Below, piece after piece: positions 9,311-16,663 of a DNA stretch of 64,000 bases. The stretch is from assembly GCA_012744475.1 (NCBI GenBank), contig JAAYBV010000053.1, forward strand, positions 124,001-188,000, read 5' to 3'. How positions within the stretch are numbered: position 1 is the first letter of the stretch; each line of letters opens with the position of its first letter. The notes under the pieces are model-generated. The model was given only the letters and a program-made list of their open reading frames with translations, ran no database searches and was not told where the DNA came from. Source of the stretch: Phycisphaerae bacterium (GTDB taxonomy: Bacteria; Planctomycetota; Phycisphaerae; Sedimentisphaerales; Anaerobacaceae). A program made the position numbers and the translations under genes.

Positions 9311-9616
9311 GCTTCTTCAATGGGTGGGTAAGACGTCCAAGATGGACCTCCGTTGGCCGAAGGAACCCGGGGGAGTCTACAGAAGCAGGGCGGTCGTCCA
9401 TGGGCAGGCTTTCGGGGCATGCCGGGAGTATGCGGTCGCACAAAAAACGGATTTGCATGAGATTTTTGAACACTCGGTTTTGGTGGGCCGTACATCAATC
9501 TCAGACGCGTTGAGCATGGGAGTCCTGAAACCGGGCTCCGAAAATACAGTTGAGCATCTTAAAGCCCCTGCGTAGTCTCGCTTCCTCTCCCTCCGCACCG
9601 CAGGGGCTTTCCTTTT
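9311..9616 (+). ncRNA. Candidate small RNA of about 300 nt (unidentified)
   Basis: The interval between a near-consensus promoter and an intrinsic terminator defines a predicted transcript of about 300 nt. The only frame spanning it (ATG at 9342 to the TAG at 9573-9575) has no good ribosome binding site, third-base GC of only about half, no recognisable domain, and its stop codon falls in the terminator loop. I looked for marks of RNase P RNA, SRP RNA, tmRNA and 6S RNA and recognised none. It could still be a leader or a small-protein mRNA. Confidence 0.45.
9561..9616 (+). terminator. Intrinsic terminator of the candidate small RNA
   Basis: A perfect 12-bp stem (AAAGCCCCTGCG at 9561-9572 with its complement at 9599-9610) encloses a 26-base pyrimidine-rich loop and is followed by CCTTTT. 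This is a plausible rho-independent terminator on the + strand. Confidence 0.65.
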
Positions 9617-10076
9617 GGATCTCCCCAAATCCCTGCCAGGACTAAGGGTTTTTCGATCGACGGGTGAAACAAGCCTCTTTGTGTCCTGCGTGCGGGGCGC
9701 CGAACGATCCACGTAGCTGTTCTTGCGACTCCGGCCGGATCCCGCCAAGGCACGACTTCGGACACGCAAACGCCCTCTTGCCGGCACGAGTCAGCCCTCG
9801 ATTGGACTTGGGGCACTTGCTCGCACGGGAACGGGGGCCCAAGTCCTCAATAGGGCGGGAGATCCGGCTTGAGGAGCCGGGGGTTGGCGACTGAGACCGC
9901 CCCCGTCAGATGGATCAGATTGAGCCACAATCCTCATGCAGGCGCGCTTACAGGGTGAAGATGCGGACCTTGGGTAGGTTGTGGCGGAAGGATTTCGTTG
10001 TTGGCTAGAAAACACCACTGACTTAAATTACTATTGTAGAAGTACTTAGGACATAGTGGTTCCGGACCGGCAAAAA

Positions 10077-10094
10077 ACGTGAATCTGGGCACAA
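10077..10094. promoter_or_regulatory. rex: Putative Rex operator
   Basis: Read on the minus strand this 18-mer is TTGTG-N6-TTCAC followed by GT, aligned with the known Rex box TTGTGAA-N4-TTCACAA (10 of 14 defined positions). It ends 8 bp before the -35 box of the rex promoter, a fitting place for autoregulation by Rex. The outer and inner AA/TT pairs are not conserved, so this is a suggestion. Confidence 0.5.
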
Positions 10095-10102
10095 CAAATC
10101 GC

Positions 10103-10131
10103 TTGACTCGGTAGCTTATTCCGATGATAAT
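10103..10131 (+). promoter_or_regulatory. Promoter of the rex-hyd operon
   Basis: TTGACT (10103-10108), 17-bp spacer, GATAAT (10126-10131), about 85 bp before the chosen rex start. It is the only good sigma70-type match directly ahead of the operon. Confidence 0.6.
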
Positions 10132-10221
10132 GCTCCCTGTTGTTTCCTTATGGGGACATTATGATTCGCATACCTCGGTCACGTGCTTTGGGGTAACGCA
10201 AGACTCTTTGGATGTACGGTA

Positions 10222-10839
10222 ATGGCCAACAGAAGCTGTATCATCAGGCTGTCCAGGTATAAGAACGCACTGAATCGTTTGAAGGCGCTGAACTTCGTGC
10301 GGGTGTTCTCCGACAACCTCGCGGATGCGGCCGGGGTGACCGCGGCACAAGTCCGGAAGGATTTCTCGCTTTTTGGCGTTACCGGGAACCGGCGAGGCGG
10401 GTATAAGGTGGACGAGTTGAGCGACCAGCTCAACAGCATCCTCGGCAAGGACCAGCTTCAGGAGGTTGTTGTCATCGGGATGGGCAATATCGGCAAGGCC
10501 CTTTTTCACTATGGGGGACTCGAAAAGAGCGGCATCCGGATCGCGGCCGGATTCGACATCGATCCGGTCAAGTTTGACAGACAGTCGCCCCAGCCTGTGC
10601 TGCCTCTGGAGGATCTCGTTAGTTTCGTAAAGGAGCGTAGCATTGCTCTGGGGGTTATTGCGGTGCCCGATTATGCGGCCCAGCAGGTGCTGGAGTTGAT
10701 GCTGTCGGCCGGAATCAGAGGCGTGCTGAACTTCGCGCCGATTTGTCTGAAGGCCCCCGAGGGCTGTATCGTCAACAACATCAATCTCGAAAGCGAACTT
10801 GAGAACCTGATCTATTTCATCAACGCCTCGGAAAAATGA
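10222..10839 (+). CDS. rex: Redox-sensing transcriptional repressor Rex
   Basis: A 205-residue NADH/NAD+-sensing repressor. An N-terminal winged helix (about 1-65, with AAGVTAAQVRKDFSLFG, the Rex DNA-binding signature) precedes a Rossmann domain with the nucleotide motif VVVIGMGNIGKAL, then the C-terminal domain-swap helix. Rex proteins release DNA when NADH rises and commonly control fermentation and hydrogenase genes; here rex heads the operon encoding an NAD-linked hydrogenase, which fits. The frame also has a GTG at 10183; I prefer the ATG at 10222 because Rex proteins usually begin close to this point, though neither start has a strong ribosome site. The stop overlaps the next gene (ATGA). 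Confidence 0.92.
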   Translation: MANRSCIIRLSRYKNALNRLKALNFVRVFSDNLADAAGVTAAQVRKDFSLFGVTGNRRGGYKVDELSDQLNSILGKDQLQEVVVIGMGNIGKALFHYGGLEKSGIRIAAGFDIDPVKFDRQSPQPVLPLEDLVSFVKERSIALGVIAVPDYAAQQVLELMLSAGIRGVLNFAPICLKAPEGCIVNNINLESELENLIYFINASEK

Positions 10840-12695
10840 CCAATAGCCAGATACTGCCGGCGGTATCCATCAAGACGAGGATCCTCTTCTCGTTTCTGGT
10901 GGTTATCCTCACGCTTTCGGTCTCGATCGCGTTGCTGGGGTACTACGTGACCAAGCGTGACATCTTCGAGCGGGCCGAACGAAAGGTCCTCAGTGACTTG
11001 AAGGTGGCTCACATGGTCTATACGGCCGAGATCGAGCGAATCGGCCAGGGGCTGCGTCTGGCGTCGCCGGATGGAGACATCGATGAGCTGCGGCGCAGGC
11101 TCGATCTGCATTACCTGCAATACGTTCCCGCGTCGGAGTTTGCGAATCTGCACAGCAGCCTGGCGCGAGCCGCGGCGACGGAAGGACGCGCCCTGGGCGG
11201 GACCCGTCTGGTCTCATCGGAGGAGCTGGACTCCATGCCCGGCGACCTTGCGGGCAAACGTCCCATCCCCGTCAAGGCGACTCCCATGGCCGGACCGACC
11301 GACCGCGAAGTGCTCAATCGCGCCATGGCCAAGGAGTATGCCGTCCCGAGAGTGAACGACGCGGGCGCCGTGGAAGGGGTCTTCTATGGGGGGCGCCTCA
11401 TCAATCGTGACTACACTTTTGTCGACCGCATCCGAGACACGGTGTATGGCAGGGAGTTGTACCGCGGCAAGCCCGTCGGCACGGTGACCATTTTCCAGGA
11501 CGACGTCAGGATCTCCACGAATGTGCTCGACGAGAACGGCCAGCGAGCCATCGGAACCCGGGTCTCCGAGCAGGTCTACAAGAAGGTGGTCGAGGAAGGG
11601 CAGGTCTGGCACGACCGGGCATTTGTGGTCACCGACTGGTACAAGACCGCCTACGAACCGATCCGGAACACGGAAGGCTCGGTCATCGGGGTTCTGTACG
11701 TGGGGACCCTCGAAGCGCCGTTCCACGACATGGCCCGGCAGATTCTGCTGATCTTCCTGGCGGCGGTGGGCGCGGTGACGCTCATCGCGGTGCTGTTTTC
11801 GTTTGTCCTGGCCGGCGCGATCTCGAAGCCGCTGACCCAGGTGGTTTATGCCAGTGAGTGCCTGGCCTCGGGCGACTGGGGCTGCCAGGTGAACACGAAG
11901 ACGTCCATCAAGGACATCAACAGCATGGCCGAGGCGTTCAACGCGATGGCGATCGGTCTGAAGGAACGGCAGGAGAGCCTGCGGGTCTCCAACGAGAAGC
12001 TCGCGGCCATGAACAAGAGCTACGTGGACCTGATCGGGTTCGTCGCCCACGAGCTCAAGGGCATCCTGGCCTCGGCGGTGATGAACGCCTACGCGGTACG
12101 GGACGGGTATCTGGGCATGGTCAACTTCAAGCAGCGCAAGGCTCTCGACTCGGTGACGCGAAACCTGGACTATCTCGACGCGACCGTCAAGAAGTTCCTG
12201 AACCTCGGACGCGTCGAGCGGGGCGAGCTCGACGTGCACAAGACCAAGCTGAGTCTGAGGAAGGATGTCTTCGACGTCTCGATCAACTCGCTGGCGGCGA
12301 TCTCGATGCGCAAGAAACTGAACATCGTCAATCAGATCGACCCGTCGCTGGATGTCCAGGCCGATGCCGATCTGCTGCAGATCGTAGCCAACAATCTCGT
12401 GGGCAACGCGATCAAGTACAGCCCGGACGCCGGACAGATCCGCGTCACCGCACGACAGGTCAATGGCAAGGTCGAAATCGACGTCTACAACGATTCGACG
12501 CCGATCAGCGCCGAACAGCGGGCCCGTCTGTTCCAGAAGTTTTCCCGTCTGGACAGCCCCGAGACGAAGAAGGTCAAAGGCACCGGACTGGGCCTGTACA
12601 TCACCAAGCAGATCATCGAGCGCCATGGTGGCAGCATCCGGGTCGAACCCCGAGAACACGGCAATTCGTTCGTATTCCAGATAGAAAGGAACTGA
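10836..12695 (+). CDS. Membrane sensor histidine kinase of the hydrogenase operon
   Basis: A 619-residue sensor kinase. One transmembrane helix (about 14-36) leads into a large periplasmic Cache-like sensor region (to about 300), a second helix (about 305-328), HAMP, a HisKA helix with phospho-acceptor His405 in FVAHELKG, and a HATPase domain with N-box NNLVGNAIKYS and G2 box KGTGLGLYI. The G1 box reads YNDSTPIS instead of DxGxG, so ATP binding may be altered. Its ATG overlaps the rex stop by 4 bases, so the two are translationally coupled. The natural partner is the receiver-only regulator at the far end of the operon (19850). The ligand is unknown. Confidence 0.85.
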   Translation: MTNSQILPAVSIKTRILFSFLVVILTLSVSIALLGYYVTKRDIFERAERKVLSDLKVAHMVYTAEIERIGQGLRLASPDGDIDELRRRLDLHYLQYVPASEFANLHSSLARAAATEGRALGGTRLVSSEELDSMPGDLAGKRPIPVKATPMAGPTDREVLNRAMAKEYAVPRVNDAGAVEGVFYGGRLINRDYTFVDRIRDTVYGRELYRGKPVGTVTIFQDDVRISTNVLDENGQRAIGTRVSEQVYKKVVEEGQVWHDRAFVVTDWYKTAYEPIRNTEGSVIGVLYVGTLEAPFHDMARQILLIFLAAVGAVTLIAVLFSFVLAGAISKPLTQVVYASECLASGDWGCQVNTKTSIKDINSMAEAFNAMAIGLKERQESLRVSNEKLAAMNKSYVDLIGFVAHELKGILASAVMNAYAVRDGYLGMVNFKQRKALDSVTRNLDYLDATVKKFLNLGRVERGELDVHKTKLSLRKDVFDVSINSLAAISMRKKLNIVNQIDPSLDVQADADLLQIVANNLVGNAIKYSPDAGQIRVTARQVNGKVEIDVYNDSTPISAEQRARLFQKFSRLDSPETKKVKGTGLGLYITKQIIERHGGSIRVEPREHGNSFVFQIERN

Positions 12696-12699
12696 CACA

Positions 12700-13056
12700 A
12701 TGCCGACTCCATTGGACCTCATCAAAAAGAAAAGGGCCGAGGCGGTCAGCCGGATCATCGGAAAGGGCTATCTCTCGACCAAACGCGTATACGTTGGGAT
12801 GGCTACCTGTGAGATCGCGGCCGGATCCAAGGACGTCATGGAGGTCTTTCAGAAAGCGATCAGCCGAGGTCTGACCGACATCTACCTCAGCCAGAAGGGC
12901 TGTGCCGGGCGATGCAACCTCGAACCGACCGTCGAGGTGATCGAAGCGGGCAAGACGCCCGTCAAGTACGGCAAGGTGGACAAGGACCGGGCGATGCAGA
13001 TCATCGAGCGACACCTCAAGAATGGCCAGGTCATTCAAGAGTGGGTCATTGACTAA
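12700..13056 (+). CDS. Small thioredoxin-like [2Fe-2S] ferredoxin
   Basis: A 118-residue electron carrier of the thioredoxin-like [2Fe-2S] fold that also forms the N-terminus of HydB and most of HydC. Cys37 (MATCEIAAGS), Cys68 and Cys72 (GCAGRC) are present, but the fold usually uses four cysteines and only three are seen. It sits 4 bp after the kinase gene and just before hydB, and is likely an accessory electron-transfer subunit of the hydrogenase. Such a small partner before hydB occurs in other HydABC-type operons. Confidence 0.8.
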   Translation: MPTPLDLIKKKRAEAVSRIIGKGYLSTKRVYVGMATCEIAAGSKDVMEVFQKAISRGLTDIYLSQKGCAGRCNLEPTVEVIEAGKTPVKYGKVDKDRAMQIIERHLKNGQVIQEWVID

Positions 13057-13072
13057 AGAAAGGGAACTGGCG

Positions 13073-14863
13073 GTGGCAACAACCTACAGAATCATTGTGT
13101 GTGACGGCACCACGTGCATCAACCGCGGGTCTCGCAATCTCATCTCGCGGCTGCGGGAGCAACTGGAGCGGCACGGTCTGGCGGACCGTTCGACCATCAG
13201 TCTTTCCGGCTGCCTCGGCATGTGCGACAAGGGCCCGATCTTGGTGGTCAATCCCGGCTATACCATATACGGAAACGTGACCGAAGCCGACATCCCCGAG
13301 ATCGTCGAGGAGCACCTGCTCCACAACCGGCCGGTGGCACGGCTGGCGATCCAGGAGGACCATCTCTACAACCGCTTCTTTCGGGTGTTCGGAGACGCCA
13401 AGTTCTTCGGCAAGCAGATGCGCATCACGCTGCGCAACTGCGGCATCATCGATCCCGAGAACATCGACAACTACCTGTCGCTTCGCGGCTATGAGGCGCT
13501 GGCCAGAGTCCTGACGGACATGACCCCGGAGTCGGTGGTGGCCGAAGTGGAGGCCTCCGGGCTACGCGGGCGGGGGGGCGCCGGCTTCCCAACCGGGATG
13601 AAGTGGAAGTTCACCGCCGCACAGAAAGCGACACCCAAATACGTGATCTGCAATGCCGACGAAGGCGACCCCGGTGCCTTCATGGACCGCAGCGCGATCG
13701 AAGGCGATCCTCACACAGTCGTCGAGGGTATGGCCATCGGCGGCTACGCCGTCGGGGCCAGCAAGGGGATCGTCTACATCCGGGCGGAATACCCGCTGGC
13801 CATCAAGCGGATTACCAAGGCCATCGAAGACGCACGGGCCCACGGGCTGCTCGGCGAGAACATCCTGGGCTCGAGCTTCTCGTTCGACATTGAAATCCGA
13901 CTCGGCGCCGGCGCCTTCGTCTGCGGAGAGGAGACCGCGCTGATCCACTCGATCGAAGGGACTCGCGGTATGCCTCGCCCGCGACCGCCGTATCCGTCGG
14001 TCCAGGGCCTGTTCGGCCTGCCTACGGTGATCAACAACGTCGAGACCTGGGCCAATATCCCCGTCATCATTCTCGACGGCGCCAAGTGGTTCCAGACGGT
14101 CGGGACCGAGACCAGCAAGGGGACGAAGGTCTTCGCGCTGGCGGGCAAGGTCGTCAACACGGGCCTGATCGAGGTGCCCATGGGCACCTCGCTGCGCGAG
14201 ATCATCTACGACGTCGGAGGGGGCATCCCGGGCGGAAAGAAGTTCAAGGCGGTGCAGACCGGCGGTCCTTCCGGCGGCTGCCTGCCCGAGCAGTACCTTG
14301 ACACGCCCATCGACTACGAATCGCTGGCCAAGGCCGGCTCGATCATGGGTTCCGGCGGCATGATCGTCATCGACGAGGACTCCTGCATGGTCGACATCGC
14401 CAAGTTCTTCCTGGAGTTCACGCAGAACGAATCGTGCGGCAAGTGCACGCCCTGCCGCGAAGGCACCAAGCGGATGCTCGAAATCCTCACGCGGATCACC
14501 GAAGGCAAAGGCCGGGCCGGCGACATCGAGAAGCTCGAACGGCTCGGCAACATGATCAAGAAGGCCTCGCTCTGCGGCCTGGGCCAGTCGGCGCCCAACC
14601 CCGTTCTGAGCACGATCAAGAATTTCCGCGAGGAATACGAAGAGCACATCCACCAGGGCAGGTGCCGGGCCCGCGTCTGCACGAATCTGGTGACCTACCA
14701 GATCACCGAGAAATGTGTCGGCTGCGGCGCCTGTCGCAAGGTCTGCCCGGTGGTGGCCATCTCCGGAACCGCGAAGAAGCAGCACGTCATCGATCAAGAC
14801 AAGTGCGTCAAGTGCGGCATGTGCTTCAACACGTGCAAGTTCGACGCCATTGTGAAGGTTTGA
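13073..14863 (+). CDS. hydB: NAD-linked [FeFe] hydrogenase beta subunit (NuoF-like, diaphorase)
   Basis: A 596-residue flavoprotein subunit that passes electrons between NAD(H), FMN and iron-sulfur clusters. Order of parts: N-terminal thioredoxin-like [2Fe-2S] domain (CDGTTC, CLGMC), NuoF-type FMN/NADH domain (GLRGRGGAGFPTG, NADEGDPGAF, GAGAFVCGEETAL), SLBB segment, SCGKCTPCREG cluster motif, and a C-terminal pair of [4Fe-4S] motifs (CVGCGACRKVC and CVKCGMCFNTC). This is the layout of HydB from electron-bifurcating hydrogenases such as that of Thermotoga. The chosen start is a GTG at 13073 with AGGGA upstream; the longer frame from 13022 overlaps the previous gene. Confidence 0.93.
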   Translation: MATTYRIIVCDGTTCINRGSRNLISRLREQLERHGLADRSTISLSGCLGMCDKGPILVVNPGYTIYGNVTEADIPEIVEEHLLHNRPVARLAIQEDHLYNRFFRVFGDAKFFGKQMRITLRNCGIIDPENIDNYLSLRGYEALARVLTDMTPESVVAEVEASGLRGRGGAGFPTGMKWKFTAAQKATPKYVICNADEGDPGAFMDRSAIEGDPHTVVEGMAIGGYAVGASKGIVYIRAEYPLAIKRITKAIEDARAHGLLGENILGSSFSFDIEIRLGAGAFVCGEETALIHSIEGTRGMPRPRPPYPSVQGLFGLPTVINNVETWANIPVIILDGAKWFQTVGTETSKGTKVFALAGKVVNTGLIEVPMGTSLREIIYDVGGGIPGGKKFKAVQTGGPSGGCLPEQYLDTPIDYESLAKAGSIMGSGGMIVIDEDSCMVDIAKFFLEFTQNESCGKCTPCREGTKRMLEILTRITEGKGRAGDIEKLERLGNMIKKASLCGLGQSAPNPVLSTIKNFREEYEEHIHQGRCRARVCTNLVTYQITEKCVGCGACRKVCPVVAISGTAKKQHVIDQDKCVKCGMCFNTCKFDAIVKV

Positions 14864-14872
14864 GGATTCCAC

Positions 14873-16651
14873 ATGGACAACAGCAAGATCACGATTGCGA
14901 TCAACGATCAGGAATACAAGGTCGATCCGGGCCAGACGATCATGCAGGCGGCCGACAAGTGCGGCTATCGCATTCCTCGGCTGTGCTATCACCCCAAGCT
15001 TTCCATCGAAGGCGCGTGCCGGGTGTGTATCGTTCAGGTCGAAGGCATCCGGAACTATGTGGCGTCGTGCGCCTACCCCGTGGCGAATGGCATGAAGATC
15101 TACACCAACACCCGGGAACTGCGCCAGGCCCGCCGGGACATCGTCGAACTGCTGCTGGACAATCACCCCCTGGACTGCCACACCTGCGATCGGGACGGCA
15201 ACTGCGAGTTGCAGCGTCTGGCCTACTCCATGGGCCTTCGTCAGCGGCATTTTGAGGGCGAGCGAAAGCAGTACGAGAAGGACCTGTCTTCGACCAGTGT
15301 GATTCGCGATCCGGACAAGTGCATTCTCTGTGGGCGCTGCGTTCGGATGTGCTCGGAGATTCAGGGCGTCCATTGCCTGACGCAGGCCCATCGCGGGTTC
15401 AACACGGTGGTCATGCCGGCGTACAACCAGCCGTTCGCCGAGAGCGTATGCACGGCGTGCGGCCAGTGTATCAACGTCTGTCCTACGGCGTCCTTTATCG
15501 AGAAGAACTACACCCAGGAGCTGTTCGAGAAGCTCAATGACCCCAACCTGATCACGGTCGCCCAGGTGGCCCCGTCCGTGCGCGCCGCCATCGGCGAGGC
15601 CTTCGGCCTGCCGCCGGGACGCAACATGGAAGGCCAGATTGTCGCGGCGCTGCGGCACATGGGCTTCAACTACATCTTCGACACCCAGTTCTCCGCCGAC
15701 CTGACCATCATGGAGGAGGCCAGCGAGTTTCTCGAACGCGTTCAGTCCAAGGGCCCGCTGCCCCTGATCACCTCCTGCTCCAGTGCGTGGATGAAGTACA
15801 TGGAGCAGTTCTATCCGGACCTGATCGAGAACATCTCGACGGCCAAGTCGCCGATGTCGATGGCCTCGGCGATGATCAAGACGTACTTCGCCGAGAAGAT
15901 CAAGGCCGATCCGAAGAGGATTCTCAGCGTGGCATTCATGTGCTGTACCGCCAAGAAATACGAGGCGGCCCGACCCGAGTTGAACGTCCGCGGCATGCGG
16001 GCGACCGACATCGTCATCACGACGCGCGAGCTGGCCTGGATGGTGAAGTCGTCGGGCATCGATTTCGTCAATATCAAGCCGGAGAAGTTCGACGAACCAC
16101 TGGGATTGTCCTCGGGCGCCGGGGCGATCTTTGGAGTGACCGGCGGTGTGATGGAGGCCGCGATCCGGACCGCCTACGAACTCTATACCGGGGAAACACT
16201 GATCGACATCGAGTTGACGGATATTCGCGGCTTCAAAGGGGTCAAGGAAGCCAAGGTGATGCTGGACGGCCAGGAGCTGCGTCTGGCGGTGGCCCACGGT
16301 CTGGGCAACGCCCACCAGGCGCTCGAAATGGTGCGGGCGGATCGCAGCCGGTTCCACTTCGTCGAGGTGATGGGTTGTCCCGGCGGGTGTATCGGTGGCG
16401 GCGGCCAGCCCTATCCGCTGGTCAACTCGCTCCCGCTGGACGAGGAAAGTCTCAAGCTGCGCGCGCAGGCATTGTACGGCCTCGACCGGGAGAAGACGAT
16501 TCGTCGCAGTCACGAGAACCCGGACGTTCAGAGGCTGTACAAGGAGTTTCTGGGGCGGCCGCTCAGCGAGAAATCGCACGAGCTGCTCCACACGCACTAC
16601 AAGCCGCACCTGCCCAAGGGCATCGTGTCGCCGAATCTGAAAGTCGTCTAA
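14873..16651 (+). CDS. hydA: [FeFe] hydrogenase catalytic subunit
   Basis: A 592-residue subunit that makes or oxidises H2 at the H-cluster. Clusters in order: plant-type [2Fe-2S] (Cys38, 49, 52, 66), His-ligated [4Fe-4S] (His98, Cys102, 105, 111), two [4Fe-4S] ferredoxin motifs (Cys150-160 and Cys193-203), then the H-cluster domain. The third loop is canonical (EVMGCPGGCIGGGGQP, Cys502 and Cys506). The first loop reads TSCSSAW (300-306) instead of TSCCPxW, and the second reads MCCTAKKYE (356-364) instead of MPCxxKxxE, so the usual ligand in loop 1 appears as Ser303 and there is an extra Cys357. The C-terminal small-subunit helix region is present. It starts 9 bp after hydB. Confidence 0.93.
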   Translation: MDNSKITIAINDQEYKVDPGQTIMQAADKCGYRIPRLCYHPKLSIEGACRVCIVQVEGIRNYVASCAYPVANGMKIYTNTRELRQARRDIVELLLDNHPLDCHTCDRDGNCELQRLAYSMGLRQRHFEGERKQYEKDLSSTSVIRDPDKCILCGRCVRMCSEIQGVHCLTQAHRGFNTVVMPAYNQPFAESVCTACGQCINVCPTASFIEKNYTQELFEKLNDPNLITVAQVAPSVRAAIGEAFGLPPGRNMEGQIVAALRHMGFNYIFDTQFSADLTIMEEASEFLERVQSKGPLPLITSCSSAWMKYMEQFYPDLIENISTAKSPMSMASAMIKTYFAEKIKADPKRILSVAFMCCTAKKYEAARPELNVRGMRATDIVITTRELAWMVKSSGIDFVNIKPEKFDEPLGLSSGAGAIFGVTGGVMEAAIRTAYELYTGETLIDIELTDIRGFKGVKEAKVMLDGQELRLAVAHGLGNAHQALEMVRADRSRFHFVEVMGCPGGCIGGGGQPYPLVNSLPLDEESLKLRAQALYGLDREKTIRRSHENPDVQRLYKEFLGRPLSEKSHELLHTHYKPHLPKGIVSPNLKVV

Positions 16652-16663
16652 GGGGGTGGTATT

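Larger units (their letters stand above)
9165..10221. other. 1-kb intergenic region before rex
   Basis: No convincing protein gene lies here; open frames have mixed third-base GC unlike the strongly GC3-biased neighbours. It holds a near-consensus promoter (9276-9304), an intrinsic terminator (9561-9616), a series of further hairpins (9804-9846, 9864-9880), a Rex-box-like palindrome (10077-10094) and a second promoter (10103-10131). Confidence 0.6.

Noticed and set aside
9305-9616. Known RNA classes (RNase P, SRP, tmRNA, 6S) for the candidate ncRNA
   Set aside because: I looked for their conserved segments by eye and did not find them; only a covariance search would settle it.
9664-9894. Small frame with two CxC/CxxC-like patterns (CPACG, CSCDS)
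   Set aside because: Third-base GC is mixed, no ribosome site is evident and the rest of the frame looks random; a zinc-ribbon peptide is unlikely.
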